Shown here piece by piece: positions 9,073 through 17,982 of a DNA stretch of 64,000 bases (positions within the stretch are counted from its first letter, which is position 1; each line of letters starts with the position of its first letter). Below the pieces are notes generated by a model. It was not told the DNA's origin and searched no databases. It saw nothing but the letters and a program-made list of their open reading frames with translations. Source of the stretch: CAYLJJ01 sp964384025 (GTDB lineage Bacteria > Myxococcota_A > Bradymonadia > UBA7976 > UBA1532); the NCBI GenBank assembly GCA_964384025.1, contig CAYLJJ010000004.1:62001-126000 (forward strand), given 5' to 3'. The translations under genes were made by a program, and so were the position numbers.

Positions 9073-9363
9073 ATGGCAGAGATTCGCGTTACAGAGCACC
9101 ACAATTTGGGGATCGAGCAGGCCAAGGAGCGCCTGGGTCTTTTTGAGGACCTGTTAAAAAAATACAAGGTCAAGGTGAGCTGGTCAGGTTTCTCTGCGCG
9201 CCTCAAGGGGCCAGGTTCCAGCGGGAGTATAAAATTGAGCACAAGTTCAGCGACAGTTGTTCTCAAGCTGGGATTAATGGCTAAGGCTGCAGGCATCGAC
9301 ACCAAGAGATTGGAAGCCTCGATCATCAAGCGCCTCAAGATGGCCTTCTCAGAGGAAGCTTAG
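9073..9363 (+). CDS. Polyhydroxyalkanoic acid system family protein
   Basis: This 96-residue protein starts at the second in-frame ATG, just after GGGGAGAGCAG. The pattern MAEIRVTEHHNLGIEQAKERL, followed by a strand-rich core and a C-terminal helix, matches the small family annotated as polyhydroxyalkanoic acid system proteins (PHA_gran_rgn), often found near PHA granule genes. Its molecular job is not well defined. It stands alone on the plus strand, divergent from sdhC, and overlaps the convergent gene downstream by 4 bases. PhaR is encoded 1.9 kb away, which supports a link to storage-polymer metabolism. Confidence 0.75.
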   Translation: MAEIRVTEHHNLGIEQAKERLGLFEDLLKKYKVKVSWSGFSARLKGPGSSGSIKLSTSSATVVLKLGLMAKAAGIDTKRLEASIIKRLKMAFSEEA

Positions 9364-10106
9364 GGGCCCTCCAGAAGCCAACTTTGGATCCGCTCTCGCA
9401 CCAGGGGATGAGTCGCTGGATCAACCTTGAGTTTCTTCAACATTTGGGGCTCCAAAAGAATCGCCAGACCTGAGGCGATATAGACCGGAGAGTAAGGGTT
9501 GAGGACCAGGGCGAGCTGCACCGCTCTACGTCGACCCCAGACTGGGTGAAGAAAGATCTGCTCCAAAACAGCCGCACCTACTGGACGCTTACTGCTTATC
9601 TTGAGGATATCTTGTTCTCGAATGCGGGGGTTTCTCAGCAGATTATCGAGGACCCTTGGATCTGGATCCTGGAGCAGTTTCTCCAGGATCTCTCGATCTG
9701 GACGCCGGGCGTAGGAACGACGCTCTCCCAGGGTCACCTCCCGATCAGGAAAGAGTGGGATGGGCAGCAGCTCCTCCTCCTCAGCGATCATCACAGGCAT
9801 CCCCTGCACATCCAAATTGAGGATCGCCCGATCTCCTGTGCTCCAAGCTTGCCGAAAGAGGCGCTCGGCGGCGGCGCGACCCTCAGAACGACCCAGGAGC
9901 CTCAACAGGGCCATATAACCCAAGTGTCCAGGGCTGCGCCGCTCTCTGAGGGTTCGCAGCACCTCATGCACAGCTGAAGAGAGCTGCTCCTCAGGAGCTT
10001 GTTGGAGATACTCTCTCCAGAGAGCCTCTCGCATCGCAGCCTCGGGGACTCCATTGAGTCGGCGCATCAGGGCTTCTGGCTGGTATCGCTTCTCCATGAG
10101 TTTCAC
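9360..10106 (-). CDS. Uncharacterised helical-repeat protein
   Basis: The 248-residue, mostly helical cytoplasmic protein has no signal peptide. The C-terminal half has repeated units of the form LL-x-DPDPRVLDNLLRNPRI, then VLEQIFLHPVWGRRRAVQLALVLNP, suggesting a HEAT/LRV-like solenoid. I do not recognise a specific family. The GTG start at 10106 overlaps the upstream gene by GTGA, and an ATG three codons later is an alternative start. It is coupled to the membrane protein at 10103-11059, and the pair probably works together. Function unknown. Confidence 0.7.
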   Translation of the reverse strand: MKLMEKRYQPEALMRRLNGVPEAAMREALWREYLQQAPEEQLSSAVHEVLRTLRERRSPGHLGYMALLRLLGRSEGRAAAERLFRQAWSTGDRAILNLDVQGMPVMIAEEEELLPIPLFPDREVTLGERRSYARRPDREILEKLLQDPDPRVLDNLLRNPRIREQDILKISSKRPVGAAVLEQIFLHPVWGRRRAVQLALVLNPYSPVYIASGLAILLEPQMLKKLKVDPATHPLVRERIQSWLLEGP

Positions 10107-11059
10107 TGAATCCGCTCCGCCTCTGAAGCTTTGATCTGTACCCTGGGATAGAGCTTGGGGAGCCTCTGAGAGGAGGATTTAAGGAAGATTACGCTGAAAG
10201 AGCGTGTGTCCATCGGTTTCAGGCGGACTCGTGTAGCGCGATTTCGATCATCAGAGAAGTGGATGTGATCACTTCGTCGAGCGACCTTGGGGAGGTCCTC
10301 CTCATCGAAACTATCACAACAGGGGACAACACGACTGAGCTGAGCGAGCCCTCCAGGGCTATAGGAAACAGAGGCCTTTAGGAGGATCCCGGTCTGGATT
10401 CGGTTGCTGTCGTTCACCAGCATCCCCTCCAAGACGATGGCTTGCTTTCCTTTAGAGAGCTTGATGCTGCGAATTCCCAACCCTCGTATTTCCAACTGAC
10501 CCAGCATCTCATTCTCTACAAAGGCAGGCTTGGGAGCAGGAGGCTTGGGAGGTTCTTTGAGTCCCAACGCCAACTCAAAAGCAGCTTGAGGGTTATTCCA
10601 GATCGGCCCCCAGCTGTTTTTCCAGAAGACAAAGAGCAGGAAACCTACACAGAGGAGGAAGAGCAGCAGGAGCGCGAGGCTGCGAATGCCCGCTGGGCGA
10701 ATCGTCTTGATTTCGCCCAACTCTTCTTGGCTGAGGAGAGGGGTGAGACGGTGGACAGAGACGCGATCCAGCACTCGCTGACCCTGGAGCGGTGAGGAGA
10801 GTGGAGAGAGAAAGCCCTCATCTGCCGGCTCCAGTTCTATATCTCCAAGCTGGCCCATATCGATGATGATAGAGGGCTCTTCAGAAAGGCTGGGCTCCTC
10901 TTGGGCAGGGCTGCTGCGCGTCGGGCTCAGGTTTGCTTTGATCTGCTCCTCTAGAGGCTGCTGTGACTCCTGGATTTCAGGCTGGGCGCTGGACTCCTTC
11001 TCTTCAGAAGAGGGAAGAGACTCCTCGTTTACAGCGCCTGAGCGTGATGGCTCGGTCAC
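10103..11059 (-). CDS. Single-pass membrane protein with DUF3426-like outer domain
   Basis: About 318 residues. The GTG at 11059 is chosen because GAGGAGG sits 3-6 bases before it; the ATG six codons earlier overlaps this ribosome site. A long acidic Ser/Glu/Pro-rich cytoplasmic segment (1-125) precedes one strong membrane helix (LALLLLFLLCVGFLLFVFW). A periplasmic beta-rich domain follows (LGQLEIRGLGIRSIKLSKG and VLEGMLVNDSNRIQTGILLK), resembling the DUF3426 fold found in other delta-group membrane proteins. It is the first gene of a two-gene unit with the helical-repeat protein. Function unknown. Confidence 0.7.
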   Translation of the reverse strand: MTEPSRSGAVNEESLPSSEEKESSAQPEIQESQQPLEEQIKANLSPTRSSPAQEEPSLSEEPSIIIDMGQLGDIELEPADEGFLSPLSSPLQGQRVLDRVSVHRLTPLLSQEELGEIKTIRPAGIRSLALLLLFLLCVGFLLFVFWKNSWGPIWNNPQAAFELALGLKEPPKPPAPKPAFVENEMLGQLEIRGLGIRSIKLSKGKQAIVLEGMLVNDSNRIQTGILLKASVSYSPGGLAQLSRVVPCCDSFDEEDLPKVARRSDHIHFSDDRNRATRVRLKPMDTRSFSVIFLKSSSQRLPKLYPRVQIKASEAERIQ

Positions 11060-11236
11060 AGCACCTCCTCTCATCAATCAACGTCCATTTTTTGAGACGC
11101 GGGGTCTGATGTTTGCATTTCAAGGGAGGGGGAGCAATAGTTTATAGAGCCCCGACCTTATAGATTTTAGGCTCTCCGATTTGGGGCTCTGCTCTGCTAC
11201 TCACTGCTCTTTGGACTCAGTTAGGGATCTCCCTTT

Positions 11237-11767
11237 ATGCCCCTCAGGATCATCAAACGCTACGCCAACCGCAAACTCTATGACACTCAAGGGAGCTGCT
11301 ACATCACCCTGGAGCAGATCGCCCAGATGATCAAAGGGGGAGAGGATATCCAGATCATTGACAACACGACAGGCCGAGATCTCAGCGCAGTGACTCTGGC
11401 TCAGATCCTGGTAGAAGAGGAGCGCAGGAGACGCCGTCAAGGAAATCTGCCCAATCTACGAGAGCTGATCGCTCGTCGCATCACTGAGCCGGTTCATAAC
11501 ATCCGTTCCAGCGTTGAGGAGTCGGTTACACGGTTGATCCGCACAGGAGAGGAGCGAGCCGCAGAGACCCGAGATTTAATCCAAGCCTGGATCGATCAAA
11601 ACACGGTGGCCTTTGAGGAGATGCAGCGCAGGGTAGATGAGCGGATCAAGCTGAGCCTCACTGCCCTCGCTCCCTTGAACCGAATCCAGCAGCAGCTCCA
11701 ACAACTGGAGCGTCGTTTGGAGCGACTGGAAGCAGAGTTGAGGCGGGGGAGAGAAGGAGAGCCTTAG
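11237..11767 (+). CDS. phaR: Polyhydroxyalkanoate synthesis regulator PhaR
   Basis: The N-terminal 62 residues match the PHA accumulation regulator DNA-binding domain (RIIKRYANRKLYDTQGSCYI, EQIAQMIKGGEDIQIIDNTT). PhaR proteins bind both DNA and PHA granules and repress phasin or synthase genes until polymer forms. The remaining 110 residues are a long charged coiled coil (LNRIQQQLQQLERRLERLEA). At 176 residues it is a normal length. The gene stands alone on the plus strand with AGGGA ahead of the ATG, and its stop overlaps the convergent gene at 11764. No PHA synthase or phasin lies in the window. Confidence 0.9.
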   Translation: MPLRIIKRYANRKLYDTQGSCYITLEQIAQMIKGGEDIQIIDNTTGRDLSAVTLAQILVEEERRRRRQGNLPNLRELIARRITEPVHNIRSSVEESVTRLIRTGEERAAETRDLIQAWIDQNTVAFEEMQRRVDERIKLSLTALAPLNRIQQQLQQLERRLERLEAELRRGREGEP

Positions 11768-12678
11768 ATCTTGCGTTTGCGGACACGGACCCCTGGGCGA
11801 GTCTCTTTAAGAGGCTCTACTTTGGGCTTCTCAACGCTGCTCTCCTCTTTCTTCTGAGCCCCAGGCCACTCCCACAGACGCTCGCCTGCGTCTGTCGCGC
11901 TGGTGGTATAGGGCATGGGGAACCCCATCTCCCTCGAGATCCTCACGATGGGCTCAGTGATCCCTCCTACCGCCTTGGCTCGCGCCAAACCAAAGATATT
12001 AAGCACCTCTGTCATCAATAGGGAACCTCGATTCTCCAAGAGAGAGAGGAAACGCTGGGAGGAAGCAGGTAGATGCTCTAGGAGATCCTGTAGGGAGGGA
12101 TCTTTCTCTTCAGCTTTCGCTGTGCTCTCCTGTTCTTCTTGTGGATTCTCTGGAGGCTGCTCCTCTTCTGAAGAGTCGATCCAACGCCAAGCCCGGTCAC
12201 CATTTTGGATGATCGCTTCGTAGGGGACCTTGACATGTCGAACAGGGGCCCAACGACCGATAGATCCGGTGATGCCTCCCATCGCTTTGGGGACATCGAT
12301 CCCCAACTCCTCCATGGCGTCCTTGATCTGTAAGGTGCCTTTCTTCTTGACCAGCTCTAGGAAACGACGAGAGCGCTCTGGGAGATGCTCAACAAACTTC
12401 TCATAGCGCTCCGCCTCCGTCAGATTGGGATCGATGGGCTCAGGAGGACGGGGGGTTCGACTGCGCCGAGGAGCTGGCATCGCGGTACTGGGCTCTTGGG
12501 CTGCTACAGAGAGGAGCGGCGCAGGAGTAAAGCCCTCTGAAATGGAGGGCTGGCTGCCTGATTTCAGCCCCTCCATCGCGACTGAGGAGCGCCCCAGGAT
12601 ACGTAGAAGTTGGGCGAGGGCCTCAGTGACCGCTTGATCCTTTAGAGTGTCCATCTCAAAAGAGATTTTGACTGACAT
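11764..12678 (-). CDS. Uncharacterised protein with a duplicated helical (winged-helix-like) domain
   Basis: 304 residues. Two copies of an approximately 75-residue domain can be aligned. The first has LPERSRRFLELVKKKGTLQI...PKAMGGITGSIGRW and the second LPASSQRFLSLLENRGSLLM...AKAVGGITEPIVR. Each ends with an aromatic W-x-W or W-E-W. The helix-turn-helix spacing suggests a winged-helix fold, but I do not recognise a named family. The copies are joined by acidic, low-complexity linkers, and the C-terminus is very basic (GVRVRKRKI), which fits nucleic-acid binding. It overlaps the end of phaR by 4 bases tail to tail. Confidence 0.68.
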   Translation of the reverse strand: MSVKISFEMDTLKDQAVTEALAQLLRILGRSSVAMEGLKSGSQPSISEGFTPAPLLSVAAQEPSTAMPAPRRSRTPRPPEPIDPNLTEAERYEKFVEHLPERSRRFLELVKKKGTLQIKDAMEELGIDVPKAMGGITGSIGRWAPVRHVKVPYEAIIQNGDRAWRWIDSSEEEQPPENPQEEQESTAKAEEKDPSLQDLLEHLPASSQRFLSLLENRGSLLMTEVLNIFGLARAKAVGGITEPIVRISREMGFPMPYTTSATDAGERLWEWPGAQKKEESSVEKPKVEPLKETRPGVRVRKRKI

Positions 12679-13130
12679 GGGTGACCTTGTGTGCTTGGCA
12701 AAATATCTGAGGGTGAAGGGAGACAGCCGATCATCTTCGACCGCTCAGCTTTAAAGAGAACTCAACCATTTTGTAGGTGAGCAATTTTCAAGACCTCTAT
12801 CAGAATGGATCCCAAAAAACGAGGCTTTTCAAAAAAGCACTCTTAGATAGTTTAGATAAAGAGTAGAGAACGGGTCAGCCTAGCTCCTGTTGAGATTTGC
12901 TCTCCCAGCTCCCATAGCCCAGAACTCATCCCACCGTGTCTGTTGCTTCAATGCTGCTCTACATCGCCGAGAGTCCAAGGCCCTCGTTGACATCGGCGAT
13001 ACTTCGAAGTCGTCCCCCAGATATCAACACAGCGAGTGATGATTGTGATTCTCTTTAAGCACGCTCCCTGTGGTTGCCATCTTTGCTTCTCTTCCCCCAA
13101 TCTTTGAGGAGATGATCTCTGGAGGAGAGG
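12679..13130. other. Intergenic region, no gene seen
   Basis: These 452 bases separate divergent genes and should carry promoters for both. I see no stable hairpin with a T-run, no tRNA and no open frame with coding character. GGAGGAGAGG immediately before 13131 is the ribosome site of the next lipoprotein. Confidence 0.5.
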
Positions 13131-14579
13131 ATGAAGGCACTGTGCACACTCCCACTGCTGTTATTGGCCTGTGAGACACGCTCACCACAATTTGAAGAGG
13201 AGGAGTTGGATGCTCCTCTCTTAGGAGATCGCTCCTCAAGAGATGGCGATATGTTTACACTCTTATCTGATCGACTTCCTCTAAATGAAGCTGCGGTTGA
13301 ACCTCAAGAAGATCAGATGATGCCAGATCTTCCCCCCTTTGATGGGAGCATCCCTGAGGCGGGAGTAGGCGATCAGAACTCTCTTGAGGATCTCTCTTTA
13401 GATTTTCCGCCCCTCAGCGAGGAGATCTGTGATGGTTTGGATAACGATGGAGATGGCCAGATCGATGAGGAGCTGAGCAACCCCTGTGGAGGCTGTGGCC
13501 CCGTCCCTCCCGAGGGCTGTTTGGCCTGGGAGTTGGATCTGATGCAAGACAGTCAGGGGCTTTTAGATCCAGATCGATTGCTTAAGCTCTTGGGGCGTAT
13601 GGAGGAGATAGAGACGCTCTCGATCCCTAACGGAGAGTGTCTCCTCCTCAAGATCCCTGCTGTAGATCCAGAGCTGCACTTGGGGATCCTGGAGCTGCGT
13701 TCTCCTCAACTCCATCTCAGGCTATTGCCCACCGTTGATCCTCAATCAGGCAACCTCCGTTATCTTCAAAATCCTCACCTGGGACCCAGCCACCTGCATG
13801 AACCTGGAGATCTGATCCATGTAAGCTTGCCGAGCCTCTCGCTGGAGCTGGAGCAGCGAGCCCCAGGTGCTCTAGAGGAGGTAGAGGGTTTAGAGGCTCT
13901 AGCTGAGGCAGCGCGGGAGCCTCAGGGCTTTGTGCGTTTGGCTTGGCAACCCTCAGAGGGAGCGCTGCGTCTCTATATCGGGGGGAGTCGCCCCCTTTTT
14001 AACTCGCCTGATTATCGAGCCATCGAGCATTATCAGCTCCAAGCGCTTTTAGAAGATGATGGGGAGCTGCTCCTCGCGCCTGCTTTCTTTGGAGGTGGGC
14101 TCTCTGAGAGCGCGGTCTGGGTCTATCTAGCACGTCAGAATATTCAGCGTCACCTGATGGGTGCTTCGGTCTTAGAGATGGTCTCAGGGAGTGTATTGGA
14201 GCATCGCCTTAGAGGAGAGTTGGAAGTTGATGAGCCCTCTCCTTTGCGTTTCCTTCAACCCAGCCCTGAGGTTCCTCATCGAGGGGAAGAGGGCAGCTTA
14301 ACGGTTCGCTGGAGCCCCCTCCCTGAGGACGCTGAGTTGAGCCTCTCGCTCACCCTACATGAGCGCGAAGGGGGGCGCAGCCGCCAACTCAACTGCGAGA
14401 TTCTGAATGTCAATCAGGGCCTGGAGATCCCCAGAGAGTTCTTGGAACCCTGGCCCTCCGGCGAGGATGACCTACGACAGATCACCCTCAACTGGACACG
14501 ACACAGCGCAGCGCTTGAAGCTCCAGATCAGGGACGCTTTGCCCAAGTCCTAAGCTTGATCTTGCGCTTGGAGCCCTGA
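13131..14579 (+). CDS. Lipoprotein with one MopE-type Asp-rich motif
   Basis: 482 residues. MKALCTLPLLLLAC is a lipoprotein signal with the lipobox Cys at 14. An acidic stretch is followed by EEICDGLDNDGDGQIDEELS (about 100-118), the Ca/metal-binding repeat type known from MopE and many Myxococcota surface proteins, here as a single copy. The rest (about 130-480) is beta-rich and not recognised. It lies 75 bases before the PEGA kinase in the same direction, so it may start that operon. A surface or outer-membrane location is inferred from the lipobox. Confidence 0.8.
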   Translation: MKALCTLPLLLLACETRSPQFEEEELDAPLLGDRSSRDGDMFTLLSDRLPLNEAAVEPQEDQMMPDLPPFDGSIPEAGVGDQNSLEDLSLDFPPLSEEICDGLDNDGDGQIDEELSNPCGGCGPVPPEGCLAWELDLMQDSQGLLDPDRLLKLLGRMEEIETLSIPNGECLLLKIPAVDPELHLGILELRSPQLHLRLLPTVDPQSGNLRYLQNPHLGPSHLHEPGDLIHVSLPSLSLELEQRAPGALEEVEGLEALAEAAREPQGFVRLAWQPSEGALRLYIGGSRPLFNSPDYRAIEHYQLQALLEDDGELLLAPAFFGGGLSESAVWVYLARQNIQRHLMGASVLEMVSGSVLEHRLRGELEVDEPSPLRFLQPSPEVPHRGEEGSLTVRWSPLPEDAELSLSLTLHEREGGRSRQLNCEILNVNQGLEIPREFLEPWPSGEDDLRQITLNWTRHSAALEAPDQGRFAQVLSLILRLEP

Positions 14580-14654
14580 GTCTAATCCTGGATATGGCGT
14601 GGGGTTAAGCTGAGCTGCGTTGCCTCTCTCATCTCGAAGCGTTACTTTCCCCCC

Positions 14655-16322
14655 ATGCTTGAACTGGCGCGATATGAGCCTTTGGAGGAGTTGGGGGCGG
14701 GAGGAATGGCGCGGGTCTATAAGGCTCGCGATACCCTTTTAGAGCGTGATGTCGCCATTAAGGTTCTTCACCCTGAGTTGAGTCAACAGGAGGAGATCTG
14801 TTTACGTTTCCTCAGAGAAGCGCGCATCTTCGCTCGCCTCAAGCATGAGAACATCGTGGATATCTACGACATCCTTCAGGGTGAAGAGGAGGTCGCGATG
14901 GTGATGGAGTTTGTGGAGGGCTCAGATCTAAGCCATGTGCTGCGTTCCTCTCCTCAGATGGTCCCTGAGCTGGCGGCGGCCCTTATCCGTCCTATCGCTG
15001 AGGCACTCTCCTACGCTCACGCTCAAGGCGTGGTTCACCGAGATATCAAGCCCGCCAACATCCTCCTGAGCCGACATGGAGAGGTAAAGCTCTCAGATTT
15101 TGGCATCGCTCAGGCCAATGAGGAGATCAAGCTTACGGCGACAGGAGATTTCCTGGGGACCCCCGCCTATATCGCTCCAGAGCAGGCCAAGGGGGAGGTG
15201 GTGGGACCCGCCGCTGATCAATATGCCCTGGGGGTTGTGCTTTATCAGCTGCTCACCGGGGCCCTACCCTTTCAAGCACCCAATGCCATCGGGATCCTCA
15301 GCCGGATCCTCATCGGCCATTACCCAAACCCCCAAGAGTATAACAGCGCTGTCGATGAGCAGTTGGTGGAGATCATCGCCCGCGCCCTGAATTCAAACCC
15401 TGAGCAGCGTTTCTCCAATATCGATCTCTTCTTGGCGTCTCTAGAGAGCTACCTGAGCCGCGTTCAACAGAAGCAACAGAGGAGCCTCGTGATCGATCTG
15501 CTCTCAGATCCAGAGCTGCTCATCGACCGGATCGCCGAGGAGGTGACTCAGGGCCTGTTGCGCTCTGTTGAGGCTCGTATCCAACAGGGCTCAGTGGGGG
15601 CAGCTCAGGAGGAGCTAAAGATGATCCTGGTTCGCAGCCCCGAGAATCAGACCGCCATCTCCCTCTTAGAGACCACCACCAAACTGCGAAAAAGACGACG
15701 ACTGCCCAACCTGCGCCCTGCTTTTTTTATGCTGTTCGCCCTGGGATGTGCGACCTTGATCGCGCTCTTTCTGAACGATCCCCAGAGATTGGAGAAATCC
15801 TTGGGCAGCCTTCAACCTCTGGATCTCGGCTTCGATCCTGTAGCTCCCCTGGCTGACTCAGGGCGAGAAGAGCAGCTCCTCCAAGACGCCAGTGCTGCTT
15901 CCGACCTCAAGCCTTCTATAGATCTGAAGAGGCGGCAAGATCTCCTAACCTTGGCGCCCAAGCGTGCTCTCAAGCCCAAGCAGAAGATCAAGATCCCAAA
16001 GAAAGCTAAGCGCTCTCCAAAGAGACCGAAACCCAAAGCCAAGCCTCCCCAAGAAAAAGAAAAGCCCAGCCCTATACCCAAACCCCAACCCCCCCCTGAT
16101 CTCAGGCCCGGGTTTCTGGAGATCAATGTCGCCCCCTGGGGGAAGGTCTGGGTCGATGGTCAGCTAAAAGCCCAGACTCCTCCAAAGCTTAGGCTCAAGC
16201 TTTCCCCTGGGCGCCACCAGCTTCGGGTGGAGAACCCTGGCTTCCCTCCTCAAACAGAGGAGGTTCAGATCCGACCTGGGGAGAGTTTAAAGAGGAAGAT
16301 CCGTTTGAGAGCCCATCGATGA
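14655..16322 (+). CDS. Ser/Thr protein kinase with C-terminal PEGA domain
   Basis: The 555-residue protein has a complete kinase domain: GAGGMARVY loop, Lys36 in VAIKVL, H128-R-D130-IKPAN, SDFGIA and a YIAPEQ activation segment. It should therefore be active. A single membrane helix lies at about 355-373 (FFMLFALGCATLIALFL). A Lys/Pro-rich spacer then leads to a PEGA domain (about 485-550; LEINVAPWGKVWVDG) on the outer side. PEGA domains are small beta folds often attached to surface or sensor proteins. Its stop overlaps the next start by ATGA, making it the second gene of the run 13131-20647. Confidence 0.93.
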   Translation: MLELARYEPLEELGAGGMARVYKARDTLLERDVAIKVLHPELSQQEEICLRFLREARIFARLKHENIVDIYDILQGEEEVAMVMEFVEGSDLSHVLRSSPQMVPELAAALIRPIAEALSYAHAQGVVHRDIKPANILLSRHGEVKLSDFGIAQANEEIKLTATGDFLGTPAYIAPEQAKGEVVGPAADQYALGVVLYQLLTGALPFQAPNAIGILSRILIGHYPNPQEYNSAVDEQLVEIIARALNSNPEQRFSNIDLFLASLESYLSRVQQKQQRSLVIDLLSDPELLIDRIAEEVTQGLLRSVEARIQQGSVGAAQEELKMILVRSPENQTAISLLETTTKLRKRRRLPNLRPAFFMLFALGCATLIALFLNDPQRLEKSLGSLQPLDLGFDPVAPLADSGREEQLLQDASAASDLKPSIDLKRRQDLLTLAPKRALKPKQKIKIPKKAKRSPKRPKPKAKPPQEKEKPSPIPKPQPPPDLRPGFLEINVAPWGKVWVDGQLKAQTPPKLRLKLSPGRHQLRVENPGFPPQTEEVQIRPGESLKRKIRLRAHR

Positions 16323-17047
16323 CCCAACTGTTGCTGCTGCTGCTGCTCCCCACTTCGCTTGTAGAGGCGTTGGAGCGCTACGATGATGGAGATCTAAAGG
16401 GCGCTTGTAGACAGCTTGAGGCGCTGCAAGAGCGCGTTGACTTTGATATTGAGGCGAGGCTGAAGCTCTTCAAGCATCTGGGCGCTTGCCATTTTCTGCT
16501 TCAGGAGCCCAAGCGAGCTGAGCGCGCTTTTAAGAGCCTCCTAAAACGGGATCCCAGCGCCCGTTTGGATCCTGTCGCCTTCCCTCCCAACCTCCTAAGC
16601 TACTTCTCCAAGCTCAAGGAGAGAGAGGAGCGCGCCCAGGCTCTGGCTAAGCCAGCGCCACCCAAGAGAGAGGAGCGCGCCCCAGCCAAACCAACCAAGA
16701 GAAAGAGCCTCCTTCGTGCCTTTGCTCCCTTTGGCCTAGGGCAGTTTCAGAATGGAGATCAGCGCCTGGGTCTCAGTCTAGCGCTTTTAGAGGGCCTAAG
16801 CCTGAGCGCTGGGATCATCAGCTTGTACCTCTTTGAGGCTGAGAAGGAGGAGGGGAGCTTTCTCACTGGAGGCAAATTTAGGGACGGAGAGAAAGCAGAG
16901 CGCCTCAAAGCCCTCTATGTAACTGGCCTTCTGAGCTTTGTGGGGCTCTGGGGCTTTGGGATCTATGACGCTTTGGAGCACTTTGAAGAAGCACCTCTGA
17001 GCCTGGGGATCGGCCCTCAGAGCTTGAACCTTCGGCTGGTCTGGTGA
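16319..17047 (+). CDS. TPR-like exported protein with C-terminal membrane helices
   Basis: 242 residues. An N-terminal Leu-rich signal (MTQLLLLLLLPTSLVEA) precedes a TPR-like helical region (YDDGDLKGACRQLEAL, FLLQEPKRAERAFKSLLKRD). A Lys/Pro-rich linker leads to a C-terminal region with three hydrophobic segments (FAPFGLGQFQNGDQ onward), as in small proteins beside PEGA kinases in myxobacteria. It overlaps the kinase by 4 bases and the first ArsA gene by 4 bases, so translation is coupled on both sides. A partnership with the kinase is inferred; function unknown. Confidence 0.72.
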   Translation: MTQLLLLLLLPTSLVEALERYDDGDLKGACRQLEALQERVDFDIEARLKLFKHLGACHFLLQEPKRAERAFKSLLKRDPSARLDPVAFPPNLLSYFSKLKEREERAQALAKPAPPKREERAPAKPTKRKSLLRAFAPFGLGQFQNGDQRLGLSLALLEGLSLSAGIISLYLFEAEKEEGSFLTGGKFRDGEKAERLKALYVTGLLSFVGLWGFGIYDALEHFEEAPLSLGIGPQSLNLRLVW

Positions 17048-17982
17048 GAGCGCCCTCCCCTGGAGAGGTTCAGGGCCTCCTGGATCGACGCTTCGCCCTC
17101 GTGACTGGAAAAGGAGGAGTGGGCAAGTCCACGCTCTGCGCTCTGTTGGCGCGACGCGCAGCCTTGATGGGTCGCCGTACCCTGGTCTGCGAGTTGAACA
17201 CTCAGGAGCAGATCCCTGCGCTCTTTGGGAGATCTCCAGTGGGTCCAGCGATCAGCCCTCTTGCAGAGAACCTCTTTTGCGTAAACATCGATCCTGAGTG
17301 TGCTCTAGAAGAGTACGCTCTGATGAAGCTACGCTTCCGCGCGCTCTACCGTCTGCTCTTTGAGAACAGCGCCATCAAAGCCTTGATCTCCTTTATTCCT
17401 GGAATGCGAGAGCTCTTGATGTTGGGTAAAGCCTTTCACCATGAGCGCCAACGTCATAAGGGTGGGGCGCCTGTCTGGGATCAGATCATCATCGACGCTC
17501 CAGCCACAGGGCATGGGATCCCCTTCTTTCGTCTCCCCAAGGTGATTTATGATGTGGTCCCCAGCGGGAACATGCATCGAGAGGCCAAAGCGATGTGGTC
17601 TCTCCTCTCCGATCCAGCGCGCTGCGCGATCCATCTGGTGACCTTAGCGGAGTCTCTGCCTGTTCAGGAGACCTTGGAACTGCACACACAGCTCAGCCTC
17701 AAGCTTCAGCTCCCGATGGGCTGTCTCTTCCTCAACCAGCTGTCTCCAGCGCTCTTTGATCTAGGGCTTAAAGAGCAGCTTGAACATTTGAGCCCTTGCT
17801 TTGAAGGGGAGCTAAAGCCTCTCTGGGAGGCCAGCACGCTCCACCTGAGGCGGCGGCGAGAAGCGCTGCGCTACCGAAAGAAGCTGGAGCCCTTGATGAT
17901 GCCCATATTGGAGCTGCCTCAGCTCCCCAAGATACAGCTTGGTCCTGAAGATTTGAGCCTCCTGGGAGAGAGCCTAAGGTGA
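17044..17982 (+). CDS. ArsA-family ATPase, signature-lysine type
   Basis: The 312-residue protein begins with GTG inside the previous stop. VTGKGGVGKSTLCALLA is a deviant Walker A with the signature Lys, and IIIDAPATGHGIPFF is the switch region of ArsA/Get3-like P-loop ATPases. No arsenite-pump genes are near, so arsenic resistance is unlikely. It is directly coupled (GTGA) to a second ArsA-like gene. The pair resembles the adjacent ArsA-type ATPases of mycobacteria (Rv3679/Rv3680), which act as a heteromeric complex. What they carry or target here is unknown; handling of hydrophobic or tail-anchored clients is one possibility. Confidence 0.87.
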   Translation: MRAPSPGEVQGLLDRRFALVTGKGGVGKSTLCALLARRAALMGRRTLVCELNTQEQIPALFGRSPVGPAISPLAENLFCVNIDPECALEEYALMKLRFRALYRLLFENSAIKALISFIPGMRELLMLGKAFHHERQRHKGGAPVWDQIIIDAPATGHGIPFFRLPKVIYDVVPSGNMHREAKAMWSLLSDPARCAIHLVTLAESLPVQETLELHTQLSLKLQLPMGCLFLNQLSPALFDLGLKEQLEHLSPCFEGELKPLWEASTLHLRRRREALRYRKKLEPLMMPILELPQLPKIQLGPEDLSLLGESLR

